A DNA stretch of 64,000 nt from Hymenobacter cheonanensis (GTDB taxonomy: Bacteria > Bacteroidota > Bacteroidia > Cytophagales > Hymenobacteraceae), in NCBI RefSeq assembly GCF_030581075.1, contig NZ_JAUQSW010000002.1, positions 124,001 through 188,000 of the forward strand. Reading direction: 5' to 3'. This document shows positions 8,798-17,650 of the stretch, piece after piece. The position numbers were made by a program, and so were the translations under genes. How positions within the stretch are numbered: the first letter of the stretch is position 1; each line of letters opens with the position of its first letter. A model generated the notes under the pieces. It was not told where the DNA came from. It saw nothing but the letters and a program-made list of their open reading frames with translations, and searched no databases.

Positions 8798-10156
8798 ATG
8801 AAAAACCTGCTCGCCGCTACTTTGCCGGCGTTGGCGCTGCTCGCTTTGGGCGGGTGCGCCACCTCTGGAGCGCTGACGACCTCTACGGAGAACGACGGTG
8901 TGTATTACTCTTCCAGCGACCACACCACGACCGTGGCTAGCCCCTTGCCGGGTGCCTACGGCAACACGGGCACCATTCCGGCCCGGGCACTCGATGACAC
9001 CACGCCGGTGGCCGCCGCTACCACCGACGATGCCAACCCCGACTATCAGGGCGGCACCTCGCAGGGCTACGGCACGGGCACCGATTACTACAGCAACAGC
9101 TACAACAACGGCCTGAGCTACTACAACCCGAGCGGCTTTGGCCAGCCCTACACCGGGCCGGGCGTAAGCTCCTACAATTATGCCCCAGTCTACGGGGGTT
9201 CACCTTCGTACTACGGCTCGCCGTTTGGCTACAGCAGCGCCTTTGGGTATGGCTATTCGCCGTTTGGCTTTGGCTACTCGCCCTTCATGAGCTACGGGTA
9301 TTCGCCCTTCGGCTACGGCTACCCTTACGGTGGCTTTTATGACCCTTTCTACTCGCCGTTTGGCTATGGCTACGGCTCGGGCCTAAGCATTGGGTTTGGC
9401 TACGGCGGGTTTGGTGGGTTTGGCTCGCCTTATGGGTATGGCTATTCACCTTTCGGCTACGGCTACTCGCCGTACGGCTATGGTTATGGCTCGGGATATG
9501 GGTACGTGGGCAGCGGCGACTATGCGCGCCACGTTATCTACACCCGCGGGGCTGGCGTAAGCTCGCCGGGCACGGGTGCGGTGCTATACGGCTCGCGCAA
9601 TAACCGCGGCGGCGCCGTGATGAACGCCACCGGCAACCCGAACGCCGTGAACCTGGGCGGGCGGCCTAGCGCCGGCTCGTACACTGGCAATGCCACGGCC
9701 ATTCCAGGCAGTGGCGGCGGGGCACCGGCAGCTGGCCCCACGGGCCGGGGGGGGCGCGCTGTCAGCTTTGGCGAGGCCACCGGCCAACCCAGCTACTCGA
9801 CGCCGGGCACCCAGGTGAATGCCGCGCCGACCTCTACGCCCACTTCGCCGGGCCGCCGGGGCTTCTTCGGTGGGTTCTTCGGCAATGGTGCCAACACCAC
9901 GGCCGGCCAGCCGGCTACAACGGGCCAGCCTGCCAGCTCGGGCAATTACGGTGGCAGCCGCCAGCGGGCCTACACCAACTATGGCCAGGGCCAGCAGTCT
10001 ATGCAGCAAGGCACCTACAGCCAGCCGCAGCGCAGCTACAGCCAGCCTACCTACAGCCAGCCCAGCCCCAGCCGCTCGTTTGGCGGCGGTAGCTTCGGCG
10101 GCGGTGGCAGCTTCGGCGGGGGTGGTGGCGGCGGCGGTGGTCGTGGTCGCCGCTAG
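8798..10156 (+). CDS. Tyr/Gly/Ser/Phe-rich low-complexity lipoprotein
   Basis: This 452-residue protein begins with a lipoprotein signal (MKNLLAATLPALALLALGGC). The mature part is low complexity. After a Thr/Asp-rich section, residues of about 110-235 are dominated by near-repeats of the type GYSPFGYGYSPYGYG. Then comes a Gly/Thr/Pro/Gln section with repeated YSQP units and a C-terminus of poly-Gly with SFGGG repeats ending RGRR. No enzymatic domain is visible. It is probably an envelope protein held by its lipid. Composition resembles prion-like or adhesive low-complexity domains, which is an inference. A terminator follows before the porin gene. Confidence 0.75.
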   Translation: MKNLLAATLPALALLALGGCATSGALTTSTENDGVYYSSSDHTTTVASPLPGAYGNTGTIPARALDDTTPVAAATTDDANPDYQGGTSQGYGTGTDYYSNSYNNGLSYYNPSGFGQPYTGPGVSSYNYAPVYGGSPSYYGSPFGYSSAFGYGYSPFGFGYSPFMSYGYSPFGYGYPYGGFYDPFYSPFGYGYGSGLSIGFGYGGFGGFGSPYGYGYSPFGYGYSPYGYGYGSGYGYVGSGDYARHVIYTRGAGVSSPGTGAVLYGSRNNRGGAVMNATGNPNAVNLGGRPSAGSYTGNATAIPGSGGGAPAAGPTGRGGRAVSFGEATGQPSYSTPGTQVNAAPTSTPTSPGRRGFFGGFFGNGANTTAGQPATTGQPASSGNYGGSRQRAYTNYGQGQQSMQQGTYSQPQRSYSQPTYSQPSPSRSFGGGSFGGGGSFGGGGGGGGGRGRR

Positions 10157-10202
10157 GCCTTTCGGCTTCAGCTAATACACTTTACCGCTTGATTTTACCC
10201 GG

Positions 10203-10229
10203 GCCGGTCTCAGGGACCGGCTCTTTTTT
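10203..10229 (+). terminator. Rho-independent terminator
   Basis: Stem gccggtc (10203-10209) pairs with gaccggc (10215-10221), with a 5-nt loop, then tctttttt. It ends the low-complexity lipoprotein transcript just before the porin gene. Confidence 0.88.
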
Positions 10230-10246
10230 GCCCATACTTTTTTCTT

Positions 10247-11917
10247 ATGAAGCACGCATTTATGGGCCTGGCTATGACGCTGGGCGGTTTTCTGATGGTT
10301 AGCCAGGCGGCCCGGGCGCAGGGCGGCTACGCCAACGATGCCTTGCTGTACATGCGCCAAAACCCGAGCGGCACGGCGCGCACCCTGGGCCTGGCGGGGG
10401 CCGGCTCCTCGCTAGGGGCTGATTTTGGCAACCTTACCAGCAACCCGGCCGGCCTGGGCTTCTTCACCAAATCGGAGATAAGCCTGACGCCGGGCGTGGG
10501 CTTTGGCACCAGCAACGCCGTGCAGGCCAGCAATGCGGCGGCCGTGGGCAGCAGCTTCCCAACTGTATCGCAAACGGCTAACAGCTTTCACATTGCCAGC
10601 GCGGGCCTTGTGTTTGCCAGCCGCCGGCCCGATAGCGACAATACCAGCGACTGGCGCGGCGGCGCCCTCGCCCTGGGCTTTACCCGGCTGGCCGACTTCA
10701 ACCAGGGCATCAGCTACCAGAACACGACCGATGACAACCACTCGTTTTTTCAGCGCTTGCGCGAGCCGTATAACAACGGCGACTATACCAGCGCCAGCTA
10801 CCAGAACAACGTGGATGATATTTACAACCAATATCTTAGCTCCAACAACGCCAGCACCAGCCAGTACCAGAACATCGACGGCCTAGCCTACGGCACCGGC
10901 CTCACCGACCAGGTAGAGGTGGCTAACCCCGGCACGGGCACGGCGCAGGGCAAAACTATTTTTCGGGTGGGCACGCCCGCGCCCCTCAACCCCGCCGACC
11001 CAAACTATGCCAGTGCCCCGGCGGCCCTGAAAAGGGCCCGCGTGGGCGCCATCACCCAAAACGAAACCATCCTGACCAAGGGCTCGCTCTCGCAGTTTGA
11101 CCTGGGCTACGGCGGCAACTACCGCGACCGGCTCTACATCGGTGGCGGCATCGGCATTGTATCGCTCAACCGCACGCGCAACAGCACCTTCAGCGAAAGC
11201 TCGGGAGGTGAGCAGGATTTTGTATCGACCGACTACCTCAAAACCACCGGCACCGGCATCAACGGCCGGCTAGGCATCATTGTGAAGGCCAACGATGCCG
11301 TGCGCCTCGGCGCCTCGGTGCAAACGCCTACCTACATCCGCCTCAGCGAGGAGTACAGCACCACGCTCACGGCCAATACCAAGTACGCCACCACGGGCAC
11401 CGTTAGCTCGCTCGCAACGGCGCCGGGCACGTTTGAGTACAGCGTTACGACGCCTTTCCGGGCCAACGGCGGGGCCACGGTGCTGCTGGGCAAGGCCGGC
11501 TTCATCACCGGCGATGTCGAGTACGTGGGCTATTCGCAGGCCAAGTTCAATACCATCGACGGCACCAGCGACCAGGGCCTGAACGACGGCAATGCCAACA
11601 TCAGCAGCAACTACCGCAGCGTGGTAAACCTGCGCTTTGGCGCCGAGGCCCGCCTTGCTGCCTTCCGCCTGCGCGCCGGCTATGCCTACTATGCCTCGCC
11701 CTACAAGACCGACGCCAGCGACTACAACCGCAGCCAGAACTATTTTTCGCTAGGGGCGGGCGTGCGCACCAAGAGCTTCTTCCTGGACCTGGCCGGGGTG
11801 TACCTCACCGGCAAAGAGCAGTACCAGCCCTACGCGCTGGCCTACGTGGCGCCGCCCACCGTCAACCTCACCAACAATCGCTTCACCACCAGCCTCACCG
11901 GCGGACTGTTATTTTAA
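10247..11917 (+). CDS. OmpP1/FadL-family outer membrane protein
   Basis: This 556-residue protein has an N-terminal signal peptide (cleavage near AARAQGGYAND) and a long transmembrane beta-barrel. The start of the mature protein (GTARTLGLAGAGSSLGADFG, then NLTSNPAGLGFF) matches the OmpP1/FadL/TodX family, which carries hydrophobic molecules across the outer membrane. Later strands alternate polar and hydrophobic residues up to the C-terminal strand (TTSLTGGLLF), which ends in Phe as expected for barrel assembly. Substrate cannot be told. It is its own transcription unit, bounded by terminators on both sides. Confidence 0.87.
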   Translation: MKHAFMGLAMTLGGFLMVSQAARAQGGYANDALLYMRQNPSGTARTLGLAGAGSSLGADFGNLTSNPAGLGFFTKSEISLTPGVGFGTSNAVQASNAAAVGSSFPTVSQTANSFHIASAGLVFASRRPDSDNTSDWRGGALALGFTRLADFNQGISYQNTTDDNHSFFQRLREPYNNGDYTSASYQNNVDDIYNQYLSSNNASTSQYQNIDGLAYGTGLTDQVEVANPGTGTAQGKTIFRVGTPAPLNPADPNYASAPAALKRARVGAITQNETILTKGSLSQFDLGYGGNYRDRLYIGGGIGIVSLNRTRNSTFSESSGGEQDFVSTDYLKTTGTGINGRLGIIVKANDAVRLGASVQTPTYIRLSEEYSTTLTANTKYATTGTVSSLATAPGTFEYSVTTPFRANGGATVLLGKAGFITGDVEYVGYSQAKFNTIDGTSDQGLNDGNANISSNYRSVVNLRFGAEARLAAFRLRAGYAYYASPYKTDASDYNRSQNYFSLGAGVRTKSFFLDLAGVYLTGKEQYQPYALAYVAPPTVNLTNNRFTTSLTGGLLF

Positions 11918-11941
11918 GTCATTGCCAGCCAGGGCATTTAC

Positions 11942-12001
11942 CCGCCAAAAGCCTCCCCACCCGCGCTGCCTTTGGGCTGTGGGTGGGGAGGCTTTTGGCG
12001 G
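11942..12001. terminator. Long perfect hairpin between converging genes (bidirectional terminator)
   Basis: A perfect 21-bp inverted repeat (11942-11962 and 11981-12001, core agcctccccaccc) with an 18-nt loop lies between the porin gene and the converging lipoprotein gene. The A4 and T4 runs lie inside the stem, as usual for bidirectional terminators. Confidence 0.85.
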
Positions 12002-12010
12002 ATAGGCAGG

Positions 12011-13006
12011 CTAGCGCGGCTGCTTGGCTAGGCGCACTTGCAGCCGCAGGCCGGTGGTGGTGCTGCCGTTGGGCACGCTCTCGACCAGCAGCAGGCCGTA
12101 AACCGAGCCTTTGCCCTTGATAGTCGAAGTGCTCGTGGCCCGGAACGCATACACCTGGCCGGTGGCCAGCGCGGGCAGATACGCCCGGCCCGTGCCCGTA
12201 AACAGGTTGTGGATGGCCACCGTATCCTGCACGCTGGCAAAGCCGGCGGGCAGCAGCGTGGTGAGCCGGAAGCGCGTGCGGCGGCGGTTGGTGGTGAGCC
12301 AGCGCGTGGTGCTGAGGGGCGCGATTGCGCCCAGCGTATCGGGCGAGGCCAGGCGCAGGCCATCGGGCAGCACTATCAGGTCGGTGAGCTGCTGCAGCTC
12401 CACGCTGGGCGCGCTGCCCAGCACGGTGTAGGCCGGCAGGGCCAGCCCCGATTTGAGGTCGATGAAGCGCCGCGCCGCCTTAGTGGTGGCCGGCACCCGC
12501 AGGTTGAGCACGTAGTTGTGGTACACGGCCGCCGAGTCAGAGCGGCGCACGGCCAGCACAAACGAGCGCGCCGACGAGTTGCCGTTGCGGTCGGTGGCCG
12601 TAAACGTCCAGCGCTCGGTGCCCGAGGTGGTGCGCGCCCCAAACACGGGCGTGTACAAAAAGTCGCCGTGCGTGAGCGTCGAATCCATGAACGTGACCAG
12701 CGAATCGGCCGGCACGTTGTTGATAAACAGGTTTAGCGGGCTAGGGTAGGCAAACGGCGCCCGCTGCGGCGTGTAGCGCACCGTGGCCGTGAAGCGCGTG
12801 AGGTGATTGGATTTGTCCGTTGCGGTATCGGTGAAGGCGTAGAGGTTGGTGGCCAGCGTATCGGCCGCGCCCACGGTGCGGTTGCCGGTGGTAAAGCGCG
12901 AAGACCCTACGAAATTCAGCGACAGCGGGCCGTTGGTCTTGGCCCCACAGCCCGCCAGCAGCCCCACCAGCAACCACCCACTCAGCACCCTAAGCAACAA
13001 ACGCAT
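12011..13006 (-). CDS. Putative lipoprotein of unknown function
   Basis: This 331-residue protein starts MRLLLRVLSGWLLVGLLAGC, a clean lipoprotein signal. I chose the ATG at 13006 because 18 codons further upstream have no signal-like sequence. The mature part looks like two or more Ig-like beta-sandwiches: FTATVRYTPQRAPFAYPSPL, then ERWTFTATDRNGNSSARSFV, a segment typical of extracellular Ig-like folds. The C-terminal half (about 170-331) has Thr/Leu-rich strands with GQVYAFRATSTSTIKGKG. No enzyme motif is visible. It shares a bidirectional hairpin with the porin gene. Function is unknown. Confidence 0.68.
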   Translation of the reverse strand: MRLLLRVLSGWLLVGLLAGCGAKTNGPLSLNFVGSSRFTTGNRTVGAADTLATNLYAFTDTATDKSNHLTRFTATVRYTPQRAPFAYPSPLNLFINNVPADSLVTFMDSTLTHGDFLYTPVFGARTTSGTERWTFTATDRNGNSSARSFVLAVRRSDSAAVYHNYVLNLRVPATTKAARRFIDLKSGLALPAYTVLGSAPSVELQQLTDLIVLPDGLRLASPDTLGAIAPLSTTRWLTTNRRRTRFRLTTLLPAGFASVQDTVAIHNLFTGTGRAYLPALATGQVYAFRATSTSTIKGKGSVYGLLLVESVPNGSTTTGLRLQVRLAKQPR

Positions 13007-13220
13007 ACGCAACAGCAAAAAAGTAAAGTCCCACAAAGGTCGGCAGGCGCGCCCGCCCACGGGCTAGCCCCCCGCCCCCACCCCAACGCCGGGCCGCGCC
13101 CGCTTATTCCCTGGCGGGCCAAACTTGGGCAGCAGCTAGCCCCGGCCCTAATGCCAAAGCGCGCCTGCGGCCGAGGCCACAAGCGCGCTAACTACTTATT
13201 TGCCAACCAAGAACCAACTA

Positions 13221-14318
13221 CTACTTGGTAGCAGCCGGGTAATCGGTATAGCCCTTGGGGCCGGGCGTGTAAAAGGTATTCTTATCGCCTTCAGCCAAGG
13301 GCACGTGCTGGGCAAAGCGCGCCACCAGGTCGGGGTTCGAGATGTAGAGCGTGCCGTAGGCCACGAGGTCGGCGTCGCCGTCGGCGAGTACTTTATTGCC
13401 TTTTTCCTCGTCGAAGCCGCCGTTGATGATGAGCGTGCCCGTATAGAGCGGGCGGTAGCGCTTGGCAATGTGCGGCTCGGCCAATTTGTTCTGGCTCACG
13501 TCGGTGAAAGGCTCCGACAGGTGCAGGTAGGCTAGCCCATAGTCGTTGAGGCGTTTGATGATGTAGTCGAACGTGGGGATGGTTTCGGCGTCGAGGGTCA
13601 TGCCAAACAGGCCGTCGAGCGAGGGGTTGAGGCGGGCGCCCACCTTGCCCATATCCACGCCGGCCGCCTTGATGGCGTCGAGCACTTCGAAGAAAAACCG
13701 GGCGCGGTTCTCCATCGAGCCGCCGTACTCATCGGTGCGGTGGTTGCTGGTGCCGTTGAAAAACTGGTGAAACAGGTAGCCGTTTGAGGAGTGAATCTCC
13801 ATGCCGTCGAAGCCCGCCTTCAGCGCGTTTTGGGCGCCTAGCACAAAATCGGCCACGGTTTTCTTGATTTGGGCCACCGTCATTTCGGCCGGCGCCACCG
13901 TTTCCTTGAAGCCGGTGGGCGTGTATACCTGGCTGTGCGGGTTGAGGGCCGAGGCCGACAGCGGCAGATTGCCGCCCAGCAAATCGGGGTGCGACATGCG
14001 GCCCACGTGCCAGAGCTGCACAAATATTTTGCCCCCGTGCTGGTGAATGGCCTCGGTAACTTTCTGCCAGCCAGCCACCTGCTCGCTGGTATAAATGCCC
14101 GGCACGTTGATGTAGCCCGCCGCCTCGGTGCTCACGTAAGTGCCTTCCGTGATGAGGAGGCCCGCCGAGGCGCGTTGGGTGTAGTACTCCACCATCAGGT
14201 CGTTGGGCACGGCGCCGGGGTTGTCGGCGCGGCTGCGCGTCATGGGGGCCATCACCACGCGGTTTTTCAAAGTCAGCTTATCACTGCTATAAGGGGTCAG
14301 GAGCGGTTGCTCAGCCAT
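13221..14318 (-). CDS. Alkene reductase, old yellow enzyme family (NemA-like)
   Basis: This 365-residue FMN-dependent TIM barrel reduces activated C=C bonds or nitro compounds using NAD(P)H. The flavin-contacting segments VVMAPMTRSRA (about 21-31) and GTYVSTEAAGY are present. The substrate-binding pair is His176 and Asn179 in EIHSSNGYLFHQF, followed by RTDEYGG. The C-terminal phosphate-binding part is INGGFDEEKGNKVL with VAYGTLYISNPDL. Length and start fit the family exactly. The physiological substrate is unknown; relatives handle electrophiles and xenobiotics. Its upstream region carries one of the large palindromic repeats (14406-14520). Confidence 0.95.
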   Translation of the reverse strand: MAEQPLLTPYSSDKLTLKNRVVMAPMTRSRADNPGAVPNDLMVEYYTQRASAGLLITEGTYVSTEAAGYINVPGIYTSEQVAGWQKVTEAIHQHGGKIFVQLWHVGRMSHPDLLGGNLPLSASALNPHSQVYTPTGFKETVAPAEMTVAQIKKTVADFVLGAQNALKAGFDGMEIHSSNGYLFHQFFNGTSNHRTDEYGGSMENRARFFFEVLDAIKAAGVDMGKVGARLNPSLDGLFGMTLDAETIPTFDYIIKRLNDYGLAYLHLSEPFTDVSQNKLAEPHIAKRYRPLYTGTLIINGGFDEEKGNKVLADGDADLVAYGTLYISNPDLVARFAQHVPLAEGDKNTFYTPGPKGYTDYPAATK

Positions 14319-14405
14319 TGCAAAAGGAAGTAAAATACAGAATCAAAGGCTTCCGGTTGGGAAGCGCTTGAAAAGCCTGTAGGTACACGTTTTGTTTTGG
14401 CTAGG

Positions 14406-14520
14406 CGCAAACCCCGCTTCTGGCCCCTCCCCAAAAGGCAGGGGAGCCAGACGACTGCTTACGTATCCTGACGCGAGGCTCCCCTCCTTCTTTGGGGAGG
14501 GGCCGGGGGTGGGGTTTGCG
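14406..14520. repeat. Dispersed nested palindrome, copy 1 (most diverged)
   Basis: Outer arms cgcaaacccc (14406-14415) and its complement at 14511-14520 continue into C-rich and G-rich runs (ctggcccctcccc, and ggggaggggccggggg). An inner pair aggggagcc / ggctcccct encloses a unique centre. The same arms recur at 46640-46800 and 51020-51135. This copy has mismatches in the outer stem (gcttc against the usual accccc). It lies between the reductase gene and prmC. Confidence 0.8.
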
Positions 14521-14542
14521 GGCGGCTAGGCCACTTCCGGCC

Positions 14543-15400
14543 CTAGGGCGCGGTGGCCCGCACCATGCGCGGCCGGCCAAACATATCGGCCACGCCCTGC
14601 ACTGCCTCGTAGCCCTGCCCGCGCAGCAGCGCCTGCGTTTCTTCGCTAAAAGCTTCGTTGATTTCGAAGTACAGCGCGCCGCCCGGCCGCAGCAGCCGGC
14701 GCCCCACCGCCCCTAGCCGCCGATAAAAGAGCAGCGGGTCATCGTCGGGCACAAACAGGGCGGTGGCGGGCTCCCAGGCCAGCACATTTTCGCGCATCAG
14801 CGCCCGCTCGCTTTCGCGCACGTAGGGCGGGTTGCTCACCAGAATGTCGAGGCTGGCGGGCGCCGCACCGGCTGGCTCCTGCCGCAGCATGTTCACCTGC
14901 TCGAACTGCACGCCCGGCGCGTAGCGGGCCGCGTTGCGCCGGGCCACGGCCAGCGCCTCGGCCGAAATATCTACGGCCAGCACCTGGCTGCCCGGCAGCT
15001 CAAGGGCTAGCGCAATGGCCAGGCAGCCGCTGCCGGTGCCCACATCGAGCAGGCGCAGGCCCGGCCGGCCGGCGTGGGCGCGGGCAATGAGCTGCACCAG
15101 CTCCTCAGTTTCGGGGCGCGGAATGAGCGTGGCGGGCGTTACTTCCAGCTCCAGCCCGGCAAAGTGCGCCGTCCCCAGCACGTACTGCACCGGCTCGTGG
15201 GCCAGCAGGCGGGCCTGCACGGCGGGCAGCTGCGCCAGCGCGGCAACCGGCACGGGCGCCGCGGCCTGCATGCGGCGCTGCAATGGGCTCAGGCCCAGTA
15301 AGTGCTCGGCTACCAGCGCGGCCACGGCCTGGGCTTCGGGGGCGGGGTAAATGGCCGCCAGGGCGGTGGCCAGACTGGCGGTGAGTTGCTGGGTCGTCAT
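14543..15400 (-). CDS. prmC: Peptide chain release factor N5-glutamine methyltransferase
   Basis: PrmC (HemK) methylates the Gln of the GGQ motif in release factors RF1 and RF2. The 285-residue protein has an N-terminal helical domain, the SAM-binding motif I LDVGTGSGCLAIA (about 118-130), and the catalytic NPPY motif (190-193, VSNPPYVRESE). RPETEELV near 95 is also typical. I took ATG 15400 (MTTQQLTASL); an in-frame ATG at 15424 would add eight residues. A promoter-like TACTTTTG lies just upstream on the same strand (15451-15444). It is usually linked to prfA, but not here. Confidence 0.95.
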   Translation of the reverse strand: MTTQQLTASLATALAAIYPAPEAQAVAALVAEHLLGLSPLQRRMQAAAPVPVAALAQLPAVQARLLAHEPVQYVLGTAHFAGLELEVTPATLIPRPETEELVQLIARAHAGRPGLRLLDVGTGSGCLAIALALELPGSQVLAVDISAEALAVARRNAARYAPGVQFEQVNMLRQEPAGAAPASLDILVSNPPYVRESERALMRENVLAWEPATALFVPDDDPLLFYRRLGAVGRRLLRPGGALYFEINEAFSEETQALLRGQGYEAVQGVADMFGRPRMVRATAP

Positions 15401-15443
15401 GCGGCAAGTGGTGGGGTGGGCCATAAGCCCGCCCAGGTTAGGA

Positions 15444-15451
15444 CAAAAGTA
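15444..15451 (-). promoter_or_regulatory. Possible -7 promoter element for prmC
   Basis: On the minus strand the bases read TACTTTTG, an exact match to the Bacteroidota -7 consensus TAnnTTTG, 43 bases before ATG 15400. No well-spaced -33 TTTG is visible, so this is tentative. Confidence 0.4.
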
Positions 15452-15614
15452 TTTTATCTGAAAATCAATCCATTATACTATAAATACTATTTTTTACTTC
15501 TTAACCATCTGATTTTTATAATATTTCAATACCTTGCCATATAATTATTAGCCCCAAACGTTTGCGGGCAATCAACTTACCTAATTCATTCTCCCACAAT
15601 CTTTTTCACATTTT

Positions 15615-16803
15615 ATGACCACAAAAGTACGCTTACTAGTAAGGGGGGGCATTAACGCTGACCCTTGTCACCAGCCTCATGGGCTGTAACCGCGACAAAA
15701 TTGCGCAGGAATTGCCCCAGCCTACCGAAACCGCCCTGCAAACCCAGGCCAACCAAGAGCTAGCGGCCTTGGCCAAAGCGCTGGCCCGCACGCTGGGGAC
15801 CGACGCGGCTACGCGCCAACAGTTGAAAGCGGCCGCACTCCAAAAATTTGATGGTGACTATGATGTGCTCTACCAACCTTTTGTGGCCGAGCACAGCGAT
15901 TTTGGGCAGCGCGTGGCCAGTGCCGTAGCCAGCGCCGACCCGGCCGGGCTGACGATGCCCGCGCTGCTAGGGCGCATCCCAATGCTCAATATTTCCGTGC
16001 CCGTCAACATCGACAAGTGGGATGCTGCTAATTACGCGCCTTTGGTTATTTTTATTCCGGCGGGCTACAGCGAGCGCACGGCCACGCGGGTAAAAGCCTT
16101 CGACCAGGAGGGCAATGAGCATTGGCTGGACGCCAAAAAAGCACCCGCCTTTCCGGTGGTGGTGGTAGGGCCCAGCGAGCGCGTAGCATCGGTCGACGCC
16201 GTTATAAAGGCTGGCTCTACGTTGGCAGCACTTAAACCTCTGAGTATCGCCGAAGGCAATCAGCCGGCAAACATCCGCGTGCCAGAGGAGGGTGATGGAG
16301 GTGGCACTACCTCGCCCGCGCCCGCGCCTTCGCCCTATAAGACAACAGCCAGCACCTGCCGCACCGATAAGCAGACCGAATATTTGCGCAGTAGGCACAT
16401 GGAGGACGTAAGCGTATACGAATCCTGGTTTCTGGGCGACCCCGAAATCAAGCTTCAGATTAAGGGGGCTCTCGGCGGAAACGGAGTCACCTATTTGTAC
16501 AGCTCAATTTTTACCCCTTCACGGAGTGATATAGAGGATACCTACTTTCCTAATGCCCAATTGTATTATTGGGACACCTCAGTCACCGCTGACGCAGTAT
16601 TGTATTATTGGCTGGAGCAGGATGGAGGAACGATAGGCACTGTCACATTCGGACTAGAATATACCACTGCCTCGGGTGTAAAGGGCACTACCGGCCTTAG
16701 CTTCCCAATTGGCAGCGACGATGATGAGATTGGATACAAAGCCATGAATTTTGACTTCTGTCCGTCGATAGGTTATTATTCGCTGAGCGCCGAGGGAGGA
16801 TAG
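15615..16803 (+). pseudogene. Lipoprotein gene frameshifted at a G7 tract in the signal peptide (possibly phase-variable)
   Basis: ATG 15615 begins a lipoprotein signal, MTTKVRLLVRG, then meets seven G (15643-15649). In the frame read, translation stops about 24 codons in. If the tract were six G, it would run on as ALTLVTSLMGCNRDK, giving a textbook lipobox (LMGC), and continue to 16803. The intact downstream frame (from 15679, 374 residues) contains a helical N-terminus, a beta-rich middle (PMLNISVPVNIDKWD; PAFPVVVVGPSERV), a Pro-rich linker and a C-terminal domain with two Cys (STCRTDK, FDFCPS). I do not recognise the family. The state could be a sequencing error, a mutation, or an off-phase variant. 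GC is lower than in neighbours. Confidence 0.78.
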
Positions 16804-16844
16804 TTTCGTTGGCAGCTCGATAACCGTCCTTAATCGTTAAAGCT

Positions 16845-17642
16845 ATGTTGTATATGCAACGATTGAGGGTAACGGCTTCTAGTGTACCACAGATGCGGCG
16901 GAATGTAGTTGTTGCTGCAGTTAGTAGGGTCATAGTAGCTTATTCGGCGATTTTTGCGCTATTTCTACCAGCCCATGCCCAGCATTTAGAAGCTATATTC
17001 GCTTCTACTAGCCTCAATGTTACTCAAACCAGAGCAACGGCTTCCGTTATCCCAATGGGGCCGACCTATACCCTACTCACCAACGAGGACCGGAACCGTT
17101 ACGATGATATCGGCTACCGGCTGGCGCTGGCAGCTCGTTGGAAGCTGGGAAGCGCTGGATTTTTTGCTCAACCGGAGGTGGCGTTTACTAACACGCGCGG
17201 CCAGAGCTATATCATCAGCTATTACCGGGTGCCCCAATTTCCTGACGGCGATACCTTCTCTCATCGCATTCACCGCGAGGAGCTGGCCATGCTGTTGGGC
17301 AGGCACACTAGCCACCATACCTACGTGCTAGTGGGTCCGGTTTTGGCTTTAAACCAGCAGCAAGCTCAACTTGCCGCACCCTCGGGCAGCGTAGCTGCCG
17401 TGTACAATAGTCTTTTTCAGACTGTCGAACCTATACAACTGCTAGTACAGGCCGGTGTAGGTGTAACCTTCCGCCGCTTCGATTTCAACCTGCGCTTGGA
17501 ACAAAGTTTAACGCCTTACACCCGGCGCGGAACCTTTGAAGGCAATAGTTATGGCTACGAGCAGCAAATCCGGCAGGGACTGTTCACGGCGGGCTTCCTA
17601 CTCTACAAGCGCCGCGCACACCAAGTCGCAGCAAGGCCCTAG
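16845..17642 (+). CDS. Putative small outer-membrane beta-barrel protein
   Basis: This 265-residue protein has a long N-terminus with a hydrophobic stretch ending FALFLPAHAQ, a likely signal peptide; the true start may be the Met near 16893 (MRRNVVVAAVS). The mature part is beta-strand rich (YRLALAARWKLGSAGFFAQP; FDFNLRLEQSLTPYT; GLFTAGFLLYKRR), resembling PorT-type barrels of Bacteroidota. It is 41 bases behind the frameshifted lipoprotein gene and shares its lower GC, so the pair may have arrived together or act together. No enzymatic motif is present. A 34-bp hairpin follows. Function is unknown. Confidence 0.6.
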   Translation: MLYMQRLRVTASSVPQMRRNVVVAAVSRVIVAYSAIFALFLPAHAQHLEAIFASTSLNVTQTRATASVIPMGPTYTLLTNEDRNRYDDIGYRLALAARWKLGSAGFFAQPEVAFTNTRGQSYIISYYRVPQFPDGDTFSHRIHREELAMLLGRHTSHHTYVLVGPVLALNQQQAQLAAPSGSVAAVYNSLFQTVEPIQLLVQAGVGVTFRRFDFNLRLEQSLTPYTRRGTFEGNSYGYEQQIRQGLFTAGFLLYKRRAHQVAARP

Positions 17643-17650
17643 CCTGTACG

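Noticed and set aside
15643..15650. Programmed ribosomal frameshift at the G7 tract
   Set aside because: Runs of G are poor slippery sites and no stimulatory stem or pseudoknot is evident; a length-variable tract or sequence error is simpler.
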